13,360 nucleotides of DNA from Lachnospiraceae bacterium UBA7199 (GCA_002490775.1 DKUR01000040.1:1-13360); one strand, 5' to 3'. Positions 1 to 7,312 are shown, counted from the stretch's first letter. The notes: generated by a model not told the origin, from the letters alone. Translations and numbers: made by a program.

Positions 1-414
1 GAAACATAGTGGAATGTAAATTTAGAAGGGAAAAATAGATTATACAGAAGAATATAGATTTAATAGAAACATAGTGGAATGTAAATTCACTATACATATG
101 ATTATGATAGCTGTCTTTATGGATTTAATAGAAACATAGTGGAATGTAAATGACGTCATCACATTTAAGCAGCTTGCACCTATCATGGATTTAATAGAAA
201 CATAGTGGAATGTAAATAAAGCATATTATACAAAACTGACCGTAAGCGGAAATGATTTAATAGAAACATAGTGGAATGTAAATCAAATAGAGCAAAGTCA
301 TTTTTTAGAATTTTTATCGATTTAATAGAAACATAGTGGAATGTAAATACTGTATTTAATGAAGGCAAAGGTGCTTATGATTCAGATTTAATAGAAACAT
401 AGTGGAATGTAAAT
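1..414 (+). CRISPR. CRISPR array (type I-B-like repeat), distal end
   Basis: A 30-nt repeat that starts GATTTAATAG and ends GGAATGTAAAT occurs perfectly six times, at 57-86, 122-151, 188-217, 254-283, 319-348 and 385-414. Its last 21 nt fill 1-21, cut by the window edge. The six spacers are 22-56, 87-121, 152-187, 218-253, 284-318 and 349-384, all 35 or 36 nt and all different. The ending ATGTAAAT resembles the repeat of C. difficile type I-B arrays, where it forms the crRNA 5' handle. On that basis the array is read on the plus strand, the leader lies to the left outside the window, and 385-414 is the leader-distal repeat. That last repeat shows no degeneration. No cas gene is in the window, so the subtype rests on repeat similarity only. 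Confidence 0.97.
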
Positions 415-541
415 TTGTCAGCTTATTATTATGTCAAGAGTGTGAATTGCAATAATGATAAGTGAATTTTTCTTTTTTAAGTTCATATATTATTAGAAAT
501 ATACATATTTTGCAACTGTTAAAGGAAAAGGAGATTTATCA
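415..541. other. AT-rich spacer between CRISPR array and deacetylase
   Basis: This short stretch carries no gene. It ends with an AAAAGGAG ribosome binding site (526-533), eight bases before the deacetylase ATG. A CATATATTA element near 484 fits the CATAnnnTA -10 of mother-cell sporulation sigma factors, which would suit a PdaB-type gene, but I see no convincing matching -35, so the promoter is not called. Confidence 0.4.
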
Positions 542-1123
542 ATGAAGCATTTTTCAAAATTTCTTAGTGAAACATACCATGTGAAAGAGAAAGTGATTTC
601 AAGACAAGGTAAAGATAATGATATTTCTAAAGATACTAATATAACTTCATTTATGAGAAGTGGTCTTGTTATTCTTTCTGTAATACTGCTGGCTAGCCTT
701 GTAGTTGCTTATGGTGGCAAAAATATTGGTGATAACCTTGTAACATCAGTATTTAACAGCAGAATATCTAATAAGGAGCTGCCTATATATTGTGTAGACA
801 CTCCTGAAAAAAAGGTTGCTTTAAGTTTCGATGCAGCTTGGGGCAATGAAGATACCCAAAAAATTCTTGATATTTTAAAAAAGAATGATGTACATGTGAC
901 GTTTTTTATGACAGGAGGCTGGGTAGCGTCATATCCTGATGATGTAAAAGCTATTGCTAAGGCTGGACATGAGCTTGGTAATCACAGTGAAAATCATAAA
1001 AAAATGTCAACGTTATCGGCAGAGGAGTGCCGAGAGGAAATTATGTCAGTACATGAAAAAGTTAAAGAGCTTACGGGAACGGATATGCAAGTATTTAGAC
1101 CACCTTATACGAAAAGATTATAA
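542..1123 (+). pseudogene. Truncated PdaB-like polysaccharide deacetylase
   Basis: This is a NodB-fold peptidoglycan/polysaccharide de-N-acetylase of the sporulation PdaB type, broken at its 3' end. The start is supported by AAAAGGAG eight bases upstream. Residues 39-57 form one membrane anchor after a short basic cytoplasmic tail; the catalytic domain would lie outside the membrane. NodB motif 1 is SFDAAWGNED with Asp97, motif 2 is HSENH with the metal ligands His148 and His152, and motif 3 is RPPY at 186-189. A family member would normally continue with GDYN and roughly 80 more residues carrying motifs 4 and 5. Here the frame runs into TKRL and a stop. A short stretch reading DYNSV follows in another frame at 1116-1130, and then the similarity ends. 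The neighbouring serine recombinase ends 28 bases downstream, so integration is the likely cause. Loss of the C-terminal motifs makes activity unlikely. Confidence 0.85.
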
Positions 1124-1150
1124 CAGTGTAAGCCCCTTATATTGAGGGAT

Positions 1151-2632
1151 TTAATACATATAGAATGTCATATGGTCTTCTTTTTTATTATAAACTATCT
1201 TAGAAACATGTTCATTAAGTGCAGTACCTATATCTATATATGCATCAGGTCTCGTTTCTATCATCTGTATAACATTGTCAAGTGACTTGCGTATATTTTC
1301 CTCATAATCAACAGTGGCAATATTCTGTATGCAAGACATTGCTTTTTCAAGCTGTAAATTTAAAAAGTCACGTTGTTTTTGCATGGCAAGTTTATTTTCC
1401 TTATATTCTTCTATAGAATCAATGCCATTAATGTATGCTTCCTTTATTCTTTTTTCCCTAGAATCAAGTTTTGCAAGCTCAAGTTTTATAAGACTTGCTG
1501 TTTCACTATCAGTTTCAGATATTTCAGGTTTTTTATAGTTTATTCTTTTTCCAGATGTTATTTCCTTTAGTGCATTAAGAGCAGTTTCTTCTGCTTTTAC
1601 AGCATTTATGTATGAACTTGTGGAGCATCTTCCTTTAGAACGTCTTGAGCACTGGAAAAATGGAACACTTACATTTCTGCCAGCATTTTTGCCATAAGTC
1701 ATAGGGCCCCCGCATTCACTGCACCTAAGAATACCAGAAAGCCAGTGCTTCATACCTGCATTACCACGCCTTCTGCCACGCAGTTTATATTTTTCTTTAT
1801 TTAGTTTATATAATGCTTGTGCCTGTTCCCATGTATTTATATCTATAATAGGTTCATGTTTTCCGTCTGCTATTATAACATCATTATCTGTATTAAAAGA
1901 TTTTAAGGAAGAATTATAATAGTTCCAGCGTACTTTGCCAATATAAAATGGATTGTTGATTATATAATTTATCTTTTTTGCATCAAAGATATGTCCCTGT
2001 TTGTTGCGTATACCCTCTTTATTCAAGATTATTGCAATATCAGACGGATTGCCATTTTTTTCTATATACATTTTAAAAATTCTTTTTACAAGCAAAGCTT
2101 CATCATTTACTATTGAAGGAACAGCAGAGCCATCTTTATAGTAGCCAAGAGGCATCCGTCCCTGGTATCCACCCTGTAGTGCTTTCTGCGCCATGCCACG
2201 TTTCACTTCACCAGAAAGACGTATTGAATAGTATTCATCCATCCATTCAAATATACGTTCTACAAGCGAGCCGATAAATCCATCAGGAAGGGGTTCAGAT
2301 ACACTTACAACGTCAACATTTTCTTTTTTTAATAGTGATTTGTAAACAATGCTTTCCTCTTGGTTACGTGCAAACCTGCTGAATTTCCATACAAGAACCG
2401 CATCATAAGGATGTTCTTTTGATTTACAGTCAGCTATCATTGACTGGAAACCTGGACGTTTCAGTGCCTTAGTGCCAGATATACCTAAATCTTGGTACAC
2501 TTGTGTAATAATCATATTATTGGCAGAAGCATATTCTTTAAGAAGACGCACCTGTGCTTCAGGTGAAAGTTCTTCCTGCATATGTGTGCTTACCCTTATA
2601 TAAGCACATACTTCTCTTATTTTGTCTGGCAT
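1151..2632 (-). CDS. Large serine recombinase (site-specific integrase)
   Basis: This is a DNA integrase/excisionase of the resolvase-invertase superfamily, of the kind that moves prophages and integrative elements. In order it shows a resolvase catalytic domain (about residues 7-145) with the nucleophile Ser15 in YIRVST, the recombinase domain (about 155-280), a zinc ribbon with four cysteines (CSEC near 304-307, then Cys328 and Cys336), a coiled coil (about 373-435) and a C-terminal tail. At 493 aa it is a usual length for the family. I chose the ATG at 2632 because GAGGTG at 2639-2644 sits six bases before it. A GTG at 2641 would add three residues but would overlap that Shine-Dalgarno. 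It lies about 60 bases downstream of hicB on the same strand, possibly in the same transcript, and its 3' end abuts the broken deacetylase gene. The domains appear intact. Confidence 0.93.
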   Translation of the reverse strand: MPDKIREVCAYIRVSTHMQEELSPEAQVRLLKEYASANNMIITQVYQDLGISGTKALKRPGFQSMIADCKSKEHPYDAVLVWKFSRFARNQEESIVYKSLLKKENVDVVSVSEPLPDGFIGSLVERIFEWMDEYYSIRLSGEVKRGMAQKALQGGYQGRMPLGYYKDGSAVPSIVNDEALLVKRIFKMYIEKNGNPSDIAIILNKEGIRNKQGHIFDAKKINYIINNPFYIGKVRWNYYNSSLKSFNTDNDVIIADGKHEPIIDINTWEQAQALYKLNKEKYKLRGRRRGNAGMKHWLSGILRCSECGGPMTYGKNAGRNVSVPFFQCSRRSKGRCSTSSYINAVKAEETALNALKEITSGKRINYKKPEISETDSETASLIKLELAKLDSREKRIKEAYINGIDSIEEYKENKLAMQKQRDFLNLQLEKAMSCIQNIATVDYEENIRKSLDNVIQMIETRPDAYIDIGTALNEHVSKIVYNKKEDHMTFYMY

Positions 2633-2694
2633 AATATTCACCTCATTTGATTTCTTATCTAACCGCTAATAGTAATACTTTTCTGTTGCAATTA

Positions 2695-3105
2695 CTAAAT
2701 TTTTGACTTTGGAATTTGCAGATAATCAATCAAGGCTGTTTCCAAAAGCCGAGAATAATTCACTTTCTGTTCTTCCGCAATTCGTTTGAGCCATGCAGGG
2801 AGAGTAATGTTAGTTTTAACACGTTCATTATCTTTCTTCATACGAAATAAGTCTGGATGAATGGTTATAGGCATTACGATATTTCCCTCTGTATCTTCCT
2901 TAGACAATGTTACAGATGGAGCAGGAATTTCTTCCTTATCACATTCCATGCCATAAACATGAAGACTTGCTGCCTCTACTGCATTACGCTGGGCATCTGC
3001 AAGGTCTATGCCATAACTGAAACAACCTGGCAAGTCAGGAAAAAATATGCTATAAGAACCATCTGTGCTTGGCTCTAATACTGCCAAATAAGTTATATTT
3101 AACAT
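2695..3105 (-). CDS. hicB: HicB antitoxin
   Basis: This is the antitoxin of a type II HicAB system; it binds and neutralises HicA and represses the operon. The N-terminal half (about residues 1-60) has the partial RNase H-like HicB fold, with the typical DLPGCFSYG and ADAQRNAVEAA segments. The C-terminal part (about 97-131, beginning NITLPAWLKRIAEEQ) is a ribbon-helix-helix DNA-binding domain. At 136 aa it is a normal length. AAAGGA lies about nine bases upstream of the ATG. It follows hicA by 46 bases in the same direction, the common hicA-hicB order. Confidence 0.93.
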   Translation of the reverse strand: MLNITYLAVLEPSTDGSYSIFFPDLPGCFSYGIDLADAQRNAVEAASLHVYGMECDKEEIPAPSVTLSKEDTEGNIVMPITIHPDLFRMKKDNERVKTNITLPAWLKRIAEEQKVNYSRLLETALIDYLQIPKSKI

Positions 3106-3151
3106 AATAGTTATTCCTTTCTATATGAAATAAGGCAGACTGGCAAATTAT

Positions 3152-3334
3152 CTATTTGAGTCCTGCCTGCTTGTATATTCTTTTTAATGTTCCAGGTGCT
3201 ATATCACCAGAATGTTTTGCTACTGTTACTTTTCCTAGTTTTGTAGGATGCTTAAGTTGTATATGCGAGCCTTCTTGATTTACTTCATACCATCCATCTT
3301 TATGGAGTATCTTTAGTATCTCACGTGCTGTCAT
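3152..3334 (-). CDS. hicA: HicA toxin (mRNA interferase)
   Basis: This is a 60-residue HicA toxin with a double-stranded RNA-binding-like fold; the family cleaves mRNA independently of ribosomes or arrests translation. It opens with TAREILKILHKDGW. The catalytic histidine is His24 in EGSHIQLKHP, the expected position, followed by KVTVAKHSGDIAPGTLKRI, typical of the family. GGAGG (3342-3346 read on the minus strand) sits seven bases upstream of the ATG. It is the first gene of the minus-strand hicA-hicB unit and has a near-perfect sigma-A promoter. The active-site region looks intact. Confidence 0.94.
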   Translation of the reverse strand: MTAREILKILHKDGWYEVNQEGSHIQLKHPTKLGKVTVAKHSGDIAPGTLKRIYKQAGLK

Positions 3335-3357
3335 ATCTCATCCTCCTTATAAAATGT

Positions 3358-3386
3358 ATTATACTCCTGTTTTGTACGCATGTCAA
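3358..3386 (-). promoter_or_regulatory. Consensus sigma-A promoter of hicAB
   Basis: On the minus strand TTGACA (3381-3386) is followed by exactly 17 bases and TATAAT (3358-3363), perfect consensus hexamers at ideal spacing, 23 bases before the hicA ATG. Such a strong promoter on a toxin-antitoxin operon is expected to be autorepressed. Confidence 0.88.
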
Positions 3387-3399
3387 TGTATTTACAAAA
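3370..3399. promoter_or_regulatory. Candidate HicB operator (inverted repeat over -35)
   Basis: TTTTGTA (3370-3376) and TACAAAA (3393-3399) form a perfect 7-bp inverted repeat with a 16-bp gap that contains the hicA -35. A ribbon-helix-helix repressor such as HicB commonly binds a palindrome of this kind. That HicB binds here is inferred. Confidence 0.45.
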
Positions 3400-3757
3400 A
3401 ATGTGTGGAAAGCTCACTTCTTAAGTTATAATTTTATAAAATACTCCCAAAATGGTTGACAAAATTACTGTATCCTGAGTTTTGCAAGAAATTGAGTAAA
3501 AAATGCATCTTTCCCATCAATACGGTATCCTTGTACAAAGGAAAGTTGAGTCTTATTAAAAATGCATTAATATTGACATAAAAAAATACTGCTAATGCAG
3601 ATGAATTATGGCTTTTGTCTTAATGTATTTATTAGAAGGCTGCAAAACAACGGCGGTTTTGAAGAAGATGTAACTTTTACAAATTTCTTAAATGCTTGAA
3701 ATTATTCGCCTGACCGCATATAATTATATAGCAGAGATTAAAGAAAGGGTGAATGGT
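3400..3757. other. Intergenic region with possible gene remnants
   Basis: No complete gene is visible. On the minus strand 3465-3566 is a short open stretch ending in a stop and containing GYRIDGKDAFFTQFLAKL, which reads like the C-terminus of a lost protein. On the plus strand 3601-3699 could encode a 32-residue peptide ending in FTNFLNA, but it lacks a convincing ribosome binding site. CAAAAC and GTTTTG (about 3643-3661) form a short inverted repeat of unknown meaning. The stretch separates the recombinase/hicAB module from the sensing island and may be a patch of decayed DNA. Confidence 0.4.
3696..3724 (+). promoter_or_regulatory. Promoter of response regulator 1 operon
   Basis: TTGAAA (3696-3701), a 17-base spacer and TATAAT (3719-3724) make a good sigma-A promoter. 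It would transcribe the small reading frame at 3758, regulator 1 and kinase 1, probably at a constant basal level since its -35 is near consensus. Confidence 0.65.
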
Positions 3758-3853
3758 GTGGTAAAATTCAGTCGTTTATGGCTGATTCCAAAGGACGCTG
3801 AGAAACCGGCTGATGCCCGCATGAAAGCAGGAAGGACAAAGAAGCATGAATAA
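3758..3853 (+). CDS. Putative small peptide / leader ORF upstream of regulator 1
   Basis: I do not recognise this 31-residue reading frame. It starts at GTG 3758 (another GTG is at 3749), has GAAAGG about nine bases upstream, and ends with TAA at 3851-3853, overlapping the regulator ATG by eight bases. Its core WLIPKDAEKPAD matches WLIPRSTEKPAD in the equivalent place before response regulator 2. Of the eight conserved codons that can vary silently, six differ only at the third base, a sign of selection on the peptide. It is basic toward its end (RMKAGRTKKHE), with no signal peptide or membrane segment. It could be a real peptide, a translational-coupling leader, or a remnant of a larger gene. 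Function unknown. Confidence 0.45.
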   Translation: MVKFSRLWLIPKDAEKPADARMKAGRTKKHE

Positions 3854-4547
3854 GGTTTTGGTTATTGATGATGATAAAGAACTTTGTGCGCTTATGAAAA
3901 AATGCATGGAGAAAGAAAACCTTACTGCGGTTGTTGCAGGTGGAGGTTTAGAAGGATTACGGATATTGGAGGAAAATAAGAAGGACTGTTCGCTTATCAT
4001 TCTTGATATTATGATGCCCGATTTAGACGGTCTTCAAGTATTGCAGCAAATACGGCAGACAAGCAATATTCCCGTCCTTATGTTGACTGCAAAAAGCGAT
4101 GAAGAAGATAAAGTGTCTGGTCTGCGGATGGGGGCGGATGATTATCTGACAAAGCCATTTAGCATTAACGAGCTTATGGCACGGATAAATTCTCTGATCC
4201 GGCGTTATACCCTGCTTAATCCAGTCTCCAGTGCTGAAACAGACAGTATGACATTTCAAGGAATGACGATTGACAGTCTTAACCGTCTTGTTTTTAAAGG
4301 AGATGAACAGATTGAACTTACTGGAAAAGAATTTGACCTGCTTTCTTTTCTGGCATCAAATAAGGGCAAAGTATTTACAAAAAAGCAGATTTATACTCAA
4401 GTCTGGGAGGAAGAATATGCTTTTGATGACAGCAATATTATGTCGTTTATCAGTAAATTGAGGAAAAAAATTGAACCAGACCCAAAGCATCCGTTTTATA
4501 TTTTAACTGTCCAGGGTGTCGGCTACCGTTTCAACAGAGAGGCTTAA
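3846..4547 (+). CDS. OmpR-family response regulator 1
   Basis: This is the DNA-binding output protein of the first two-component system. The receiver domain (about residues 3-115) has the acidic pocket Asp8-Asp10, the phosphoacceptor Asp54 in LDIMMPD, Thr81 and Lys103 in TKPF. A winged-helix domain (about 135-230) contains LTGKEFDLLSFL and ends in VQGVGYRFN, as in VanR/SpaR-type regulators. At 233 aa it is the normal length. GGAAGG lies about ten bases upstream of the ATG, inside the overlapping small reading frame. Kinase 1 begins one base after its stop, so the two are co-translated. It probably activates the exporter promoter at 5534-5570; this is inferred from position. Confidence 0.93.
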   Translation: MNKVLVIDDDKELCALMKKCMEKENLTAVVAGGGLEGLRILEENKKDCSLIILDIMMPDLDGLQVLQQIRQTSNIPVLMLTAKSDEEDKVSGLRMGADDYLTKPFSINELMARINSLIRRYTLLNPVSSAETDSMTFQGMTIDSLNRLVFKGDEQIELTGKEFDLLSFLASNKGKVFTKKQIYTQVWEEEYAFDDSNIMSFISKLRKKIEPDPKHPFYILTVQGVGYRFNREA

Positions 4548-4548
4548 T

Positions 4549-5472
4549 ATGGGTTTAAATGTACTTTTATTGATTATGTTTTGCACAGCCTTATTGGTTA
4601 TCATATTTCTTGTTACAAAACTTAGACGTGTACGAGGGCAGTTGTCTATTATCGAAGAAGCGCTTGAAGATATAAAATCTGGGAATTTAAACCGTCGTAT
4701 GCTGACCAAGAGAAATGATATGACAAGAAAAATCTGTTATGATATTAACGAGATTGCAATGAATAGCCAGACACAGCTTATCAGGCAAAAACAGTCTGAA
4801 CAGGCATACAAGCGGTTAATGACCAGCATTTCCCATGATGTCAAAACTCCCCTTGCTTCCCTAGTCGGTTATTTGGAAGCAATAGAATGTAAGATAGTGG
4901 CAGGAGAAGAAAAAGATGAATATGTCCATGTCGCATTTGAGAAAGCCCATTACTTAAAGCATTTTGTAGAAAATCTCTTTGAGTGGGTGAAACTGGATTC
5001 TGGAGAGCAGGTTTTTCACTTTGAGGTTTTAGATTTGAATGAATTATCTCGGAACATCATAGTTGATTGGATTTCAGTTCTAGAAAACAGTAATTTTGAG
5101 TATGAGTTTGACATTCCAGAAACGGAATATCTTATGCGTATAGATGTAAATGCTTATAGCCGTATCCTAAACAATCTGCTACAGAATGTCCTTATCCATA
5201 GTAAGGGTAGTAAAATGACATTACATATTTCAGAAAATGACCTGCAGGTTCAGATTACGATAGCTGATAATGGTAAAGGAATATCCCCTGACCATCTCCC
5301 ACACATTTTCGAGAGGATGTATCAATGTGACCAGTCACGGTCTGCAAAAGGAAATGGACTGGGGTTATCTATCGTAAAAGAACTTGTGGTGGCTCATAAA
5401 GGAACAATTGCCGTTGACAGCACTCCCAATATGGGAACTATATTTACAATACTGTTTCCCAAATCCCTGTAA
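4549..5472 (+). CDS. Sensor histidine kinase 1 (single membrane segment)
   Basis: This is the membrane kinase partner of regulator 1. I start it at ATG 4549, with GAGAGG six bases upstream; an in-frame extension back to 4516 would lie inside the regulator gene. Residues 3-23 are the only hydrophobic segment and there is no extracytoplasmic domain. A HAMP-like linker (about 24-85) follows, then the H-box SISHDVKTPLASL with phosphoacceptor His96, the N-box with Asn209 and Asn213, the G1 box DNGKGIS at 240-246, an F-box HIFERMY and the G2 box GNGLGLS at 268-274. At 307 aa it is short for a kinase, as in minimal peptide-sensing kinases. With no sensor of its own it may listen through the downstream transporter or sense within the membrane. 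A terminator overlaps its stop codon. Confidence 0.92.
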   Translation: MGLNVLLLIMFCTALLVIIFLVTKLRRVRGQLSIIEEALEDIKSGNLNRRMLTKRNDMTRKICYDINEIAMNSQTQLIRQKQSEQAYKRLMTSISHDVKTPLASLVGYLEAIECKIVAGEEKDEYVHVAFEKAHYLKHFVENLFEWVKLDSGEQVFHFEVLDLNELSRNIIVDWISVLENSNFEYEFDIPETEYLMRIDVNAYSRILNNLLQNVLIHSKGSKMTLHISENDLQVQITIADNGKGISPDHLPHIFERMYQCDQSRSAKGNGLGLSIVKELVVAHKGTIAVDSTPNMGTIFTILFPKSL

Positions 5473-5488
5473 TAATACAGGGATTTTT
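5461..5488 (+). terminator. Intrinsic terminator after kinase 1
   Basis: AAATCCCTGTA (5461-5471) pairs perfectly with TACAGGGATTT (5476-5486) over 11 bp with a four-base loop, and the T-rich 3' side (ATTTTTC) provides the U-run. The kinase stop codon TAA (5470-5472) lies inside the stem. It separates the sensor operon from the exporter operon. Confidence 0.85.
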
Positions 5489-5533
5489 CAGTTTTCAGGT
5501 CTTTCTTACTGTAAAAACATGAAAAAAGCAAGG

Positions 5534-5570
5534 TTTCGGCAAGATTTTGGCAAGGTTAGCATGATAGAAT
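5534..5570 (+). promoter_or_regulatory. Activator-type promoter of the LanFEG-like operon
   Basis: TTTCGGCAAG (5534-5543) and TTTTGGCAAG (5545-5554) are direct repeats with an 11-bp period, one helical turn. Ten bases after the second is a -10-like TAGAAT (5565-5570). No good -35 is present where the repeats lie. Paired half-sites over the -35 are typical of OmpR/VanR-type activators; regulator 1 is the natural candidate. Confidence 0.65.
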
Positions 5571-5596
5571 GACAAATAGCAAAAGGAGGTTTCGCA

Positions 5597-6520
5597 ATGA
5601 GCAAATATGTAATAGAAACAAAAAATCTTACTAAACAATATGGAACACAGAAAAGTGTAGCCAATCTGAATATCCATGTCCAGAGAGGGCGCATTTATGG
5701 TCTGCTTGGCAGAAACGGAGCTGGAAAAACAACAACAATGAAAATGTTGCTTGGACTTACACAACCAACTTCTGGGGAAGTAACAATCTGGGGAAAGCCC
5801 TTGCGAGCAAATGAAAAGAAGTTGTTGCCACGGATTGGCAGTCTGATTGAATCCCCTGGATTTTATCCGAACCTGACCGCAACAGAAAATCTACGGATTT
5901 TTGCAACTCTACGGGGAGTACCGAACCGAAATGCAATCAAAAATGCACTTGATTTAGTGGGGCTGCCCTATAAAGACAAAAAGCTGTTTTCCCAGTATTC
6001 GCTTGGAATGAAGCAACGGCTGGCGATTGCCCTTGCTATTATGCATGACCCAGAGCTTTTGATTTTAGATGAACCAATTAATGGTCTTGACCCGATTGGA
6101 ATTGCAGAGGTACGCTCCTTTATCCGTGATTTATGCAATGAACGAGGGAAAACAATTTTGATTTCAAGCCATATTCTTTCCGAAATTGCATTACTGGCAG
6201 ATGATATAGGAATTATTGACCACGGCGCATTACTAGAAGAAGAAAGCCTTGAAGAACTGGAAGCAAAAAGCAGCAAGCATATACGCTTTAACGTTTCAAG
6301 TACAACACAGGCAGCAAGAATTTTAGAACGAGGTTTCCATGAAAAGCAGTTTACTATACTTGACGATCATCATCTGCGACTGCATAATTTAGACATTTCT
6401 GTTGGGGAGATAGTTACCGCTTTTGTAGAAAATGGACTTACTGTATCACAAGCCTATACTTGTGAAGAAAGCCTTGAAGATTATTTCAAGCGTGTGACAG
6501 GAGGTGAGGGGATTGCTTGA
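5597..6520 (+). CDS. LanF/BcrA-type ABC transporter ATPase
   Basis: This is the cytoplasmic ATPase of a lantibiotic/bacitracin self-protection exporter, expected to drive removal of peptide from the membrane. Walker A is GRNGAGKTT (38-46), the signature YSLGMKQR (134-141), Walker B LLILDEP (154-160) with Glu159, and the switch His192. The Q-loop position reads SLIESPGF, with Glu85 in place of Gln. This E-loop is a known hallmark of LanF proteins and supports immunity rather than general transport. A C-terminal extension (about 225-307) is typical of BcrA/CprA-type proteins. AAAGGAGG lies upstream of the ATG. Two permease genes follow without a gap, giving the ATPase-permease-permease layout of NisFEG or CprABC. 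Confidence 0.93.
   Translation: MSKYVIETKNLTKQYGTQKSVANLNIHVQRGRIYGLLGRNGAGKTTTMKMLLGLTQPTSGEVTIWGKPLRANEKKLLPRIGSLIESPGFYPNLTATENLRIFATLRGVPNRNAIKNALDLVGLPYKDKKLFSQYSLGMKQRLAIALAIMHDPELLILDEPINGLDPIGIAEVRSFIRDLCNERGKTILISSHILSEIALLADDIGIIDHGALLEEESLEELEAKSSKHIRFNVSSTTQAARILERGFHEKQFTILDDHHLRLHNLDISVGEIVTAFVENGLTVSQAYTCEESLEDYFKRVTGGEGIA
6499..6507 (+). promoter_or_regulatory. Strong ribosome binding site inside ATPase gene
   Basis: AGGAGGTGA, a nine-base match to the 16S rRNA 3' end, sits inside the end of the ATPase gene. It is eight bases before TTG 6513 and too far (17 bases) from ATG 6522 for its core to serve that start. It is the main reason for choosing TTG as the permease start. Confidence 0.55.
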
Positions 6521-7298
6521 TATGATTATCTTTGAGTTTTATAAATTCAAAAGGCGTCCGCTTTTTGTATTGTCTACTCTTTTTGCAATGGTATTTCCTG
6601 TTATAATGACTGCCCTGTATTGGAATATCCCTACACAGGTTAATTATGACAATCTGTTTTCGGGTATTGTAGACTATGGTGATTTCCTTCTGTTATTGCC
6701 TATTTTGATTGTAATTGCAACTTCTTTATTTTTTGCGGAGCTGGACAATGATACATTAAAGAACCTTGTTACAATTCCTTTGAGTAAAGGGAAAATTGTA
6801 ATGGCAAAAATTGGAACTATGGGAATTATTTCAATCCTTTATACTCTTGTTGGTTTTTTTACCAGTGTGCTTTGTTCAAAAATTCTTGGGATTGAAATGG
6901 GAAACATGGTGCAGAAGTTTATTTTGAGCATTGCCCTTGGTTTTATGCTTTTGGCTGCGGCATTGCCCTGTGTGGCTTTAGTAGTATGGTTTAATAAAAG
7001 TGATTTAATTTCTATTATAGTCACGCTTTTTTATACGATTGTAAACTATGTTGTTCATGTAACAGATATGGGAATGTTGACACCCGTTGGTATAAATGCA
7101 GGGACAATTTTACCAATCCCGCTAATCAACCGTTGGATTTACCAGTTTTATGATGAGGGAAACGGAGCAGCAGCGGAATTTTATAATACCATGCGCCTCT
7201 ATTTTGTTCCAACTCATGTATGTATCTGTTTGATTGCAGTTCTTGTTTTTGTATCAGTCTATGCAATTATTAAGATTTATAACAGTCGTGAAATATAA
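6513..7298 (+). CDS. LanE/LanG-type ABC permease 1
   Basis: This is an integral membrane subunit of the peptide exporter (ABC2-type, LanE/CprB-like), about 261 aa. Six membrane segments are visible at roughly 18-37, 58-75, 102-122, 137-159, 165-183 and 234-254. Between segments 2 and 3 is the conserved cytoplasmic DNDTLKNLVTIPLS, the likely ATPase contact, which recurs almost unchanged in the next gene. I chose TTG 6513 for its ribosome binding site and the resulting start MLDMIIFEFYKF, usual for the family; GTG 6504 and ATG 6522 are alternatives. It overlaps the ATPase stop by eight bases, so translation is probably coupled. Confidence 0.9.
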   Translation: MLDMIIFEFYKFKRRPLFVLSTLFAMVFPVIMTALYWNIPTQVNYDNLFSGIVDYGDFLLLLPILIVIATSLFFAELDNDTLKNLVTIPLSKGKIVMAKIGTMGIISILYTLVGFFTSVLCSKILGIEMGNMVQKFILSIALGFMLLAAALPCVALVVWFNKSDLISIIVTLFYTIVNYVVHVTDMGMLTPVGINAGTILPIPLINRWIYQFYDEGNGAAAEFYNTMRLYFVPTHVCICLIAVLVFVSVYAIIKIYNSREI

Positions 7299-7312
7299 AG
7301 GAGGTATCAATC

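Noticed and set aside
22..384. Most spacers have an open frame (for example spacer 3 reads DVITFKQLAPIM), hinting at phage coding origin.
   Set aside because: A 35-base sequence is open in at least one frame very often by chance, so this carries no weight without a match.
1131..1147. CCCCTTATATTGAGGG as a terminator for the recombinase or deacetylase.
   Set aside because: The stem is only four base pairs and no T-run follows on either strand.
1147..1170. A segment starting GATTTAATA and ending in AATGTCAT looks like a shortened CRISPR repeat.
   Set aside because: It needs about six gapped positions to align, and it encodes the last residues of the serine recombinase on the minus strand. AT-rich chance similarity is more likely than a stray repeat.
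1314..1570. Plus-strand open frames opposite the recombinase gene.
   Set aside because: They are antisense shadows of the recombinase coiled-coil region with no ribosome binding sites or recognisable domains.
4516..4548. An 11-residue N-terminal extension of kinase 1.
   Set aside because: It lies inside the end of the regulator gene and has no ribosome binding site, while ATG 4549 does.
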